From positions 1-6,949 of the forward strand of contig JAHCKU010000169.1 in the NCBI GenBank assembly GCA_026125625.1: a stretch of 6,949 nt of DNA. Direction: 5' to 3'. This stretch comes from Burkholderiales bacterium (GTDB lineage: Bacteria; Pseudomonadota; Gammaproteobacteria; Burkholderiales; SHXO01). A model generated the notes under the pieces. That model ran no database searches and was not told where the DNA came from. It worked only from the letters and a program-made list of their open reading frames with translations. Numbering within the stretch: position 1 is the stretch's first letter; every line of letters begins with the position of its first letter. This document shows positions 6,183 to 6,949 of the stretch, piece by piece. Both the position numbers and the translations under genes were made by a program.

Positions 6183-6949
6183 GTGGTAGGAGGGGCAGCG
6201 AAGGCGTCGGAAGGGCTACGCTCGCCGGCTGCCTTGCTGGGCGTGGTGGCCGCGCACATGGCCCTGGCATGGAGTCTGTCGCATCTCATGCTGTTGCATC
6301 CCACACACGTTCCCGAGCCCATTCTCGTGGCACTGGTATCGGAACCCGAACCGGACGTTCAAGCGCAACCGCTGCCGCAGGCGGATGTACCACTGCCTGT
6401 CCGCCGCCGTGCGCCTTCCCGGCCACCGCAGCCGGTCGTGCCGCCCGAGACCGAGCCGCCACCACCTCCCCTGACGCAAACGGTTCCGGCTATCGAGCCG
6501 CTCCCACCAGCAGTGCCGCCCGCGATCGAGCCGAGCCCGGTGCCGCCGCCGGTCCTGGCTCGCGAGCCGGTAGCCCCGCTGCCGGTGATCGCCACGGCAC
6601 CACCATCTCCATCTCCGTCCGCCAGCACGCCGGAGCCTGTCCAGCCGGCACTGGCGGCGCAGCCGGAGGCCGCGAGCGACACGGTACGCAACGGCGAAGC
6701 GCCTGTGCCACCGCTGTTTGCCGCCGATTATCTGCGCAATCCCAAGCCAAACTATCCGATGATGTCGCGCCGCCTGGGCGAGGAAGGTCTGGTCACCCTG
6801 CGGGTGTTCGTAACCGCGGGAGGCGAGCCGCGCCAGGTGGAGCTCAAGGAGAGCTGCGGTTTCCCGCGTCTGGACTATGCCGCGCTGGAAGTGGTGAGGA
6901 ATTGGCGCTTCGTGCCGGCCAGGCGCGGGGATGCGCCGGTGGATGCATG
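6183..6949 (+). CDS. tonB: TonB family energy transducer (3' end outside the window)
   Basis: TonB spans the periplasm and carries proton-motive energy from ExbB-ExbD in the inner membrane to outer-membrane siderophore and vitamin receptors. The 255 visible residues show all three parts. A single N-terminal helix lies at about 14-38, with His25 inside it. A proline-rich periplasmic spacer covers 40-178, with 45 prolines in 139 residues and many EP pairs but no lysine. The C-terminal TonB domain starts near 180: NPKPNYPMMSRRLGEEGLVTLRVFV, then a GFPRLDYAALEVVRNWRF helix, with the final strand begun at the window end. Only about 10 residues should be missing. The Ser of the SxxxH motif seen in E. 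coli TonB is not present four residues before His25. A Fur box and promoter directly upstream support an iron-uptake role; exbB and exbD would be expected next but are not visible. Confidence 0.93.
   Translation, partial: MVGGAAKASEGLRSPAALLGVVAAHMALAWSLSHLMLLHPTHVPEPILVALVSEPEPDVQAQPLPQADVPLPVRRRAPSRPPQPVVPPETEPPPPPLTQTVPAIEPLPPAVPPAIEPSPVPPPVLAREPVAPLPVIATAPPSPSPSASTPEPVQPALAAQPEAASDTVRNGEAPVPPLFAADYLRNPKPNYPMMSRRLGEEGLVTLRVFVTAGGEPRQVELKESCGFPRLDYAALEVVRNWRFVPARRGDAPVDA

Noticed and set aside
6359..6691. Gly/Ser/Thr-rich - strand open frame resembling a repeat protein
   Set aside because: It is the reverse complement of the proline-rich TonB spacer; proline codons read backwards give glycine.

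Overview
This is a GC-rich, densely coded window from a proteobacterium. A beta- or gammaproteobacterium is most likely, judging from the gene families (periplasmic PQQ alcohol dehydrogenase, TonB, GGDEF protein), the GTG starts and an E. coli-like Fur box. No rRNA, tRNA or marker gene is present to fix the taxon. It looks like ordinary chromosomal metabolic and regulatory sequence: I see no mobile element, CRISPR array, phage gene or defence system.

Layout: (1) positions 1-1133, + strand, hold the C-terminal two thirds of a PQQ-dependent methanol/ethanol-type dehydrogenase, closed by a strong intrinsic terminator at 1161-1191. (2) On the - strand, converging on it, lie a GAF-GGDEF diguanylate cyclase (1240-2292) and, upstream of that, a CurA/YncB-type NADPH-dependent oxidoreductase (2413-3411). 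(3) A 99-bp divergent promoter region separates the reductase from a + strand DUF1330-like small protein (3511-3843), which is followed by an alpha/beta hydrolase (3921-4625). (4) A 214-bp leader with an extended -10 promoter candidate and mutually exclusive inverted repeats precedes a class I/II PLP aminotransferase (4840-6060). (5) A Fur-controlled promoter drives a tonB gene (6183 to the window end), whose last codons lie outside the window.

How they work together: the genes look like separate transcription units, not one pathway. The dehydrogenase would feed electrons from periplasmic alcohol oxidation to a cytochrome. The reductase, DUF1330 protein and hydrolase are general small-molecule enzymes that could share a local role, but nothing in the sequence proves it. 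TonB energises outer-membrane iron uptake and is probably repressed by iron.

The most notable anomaly is in the aminotransferase. As written, its N-terminal reading frame carries a one-base loss near 4900 and a one-base gain near 4945, which together restore the frame but create an in-frame TGA between them. Either the sequence has two errors here or the gene really is altered. No convincing new biological system was found.
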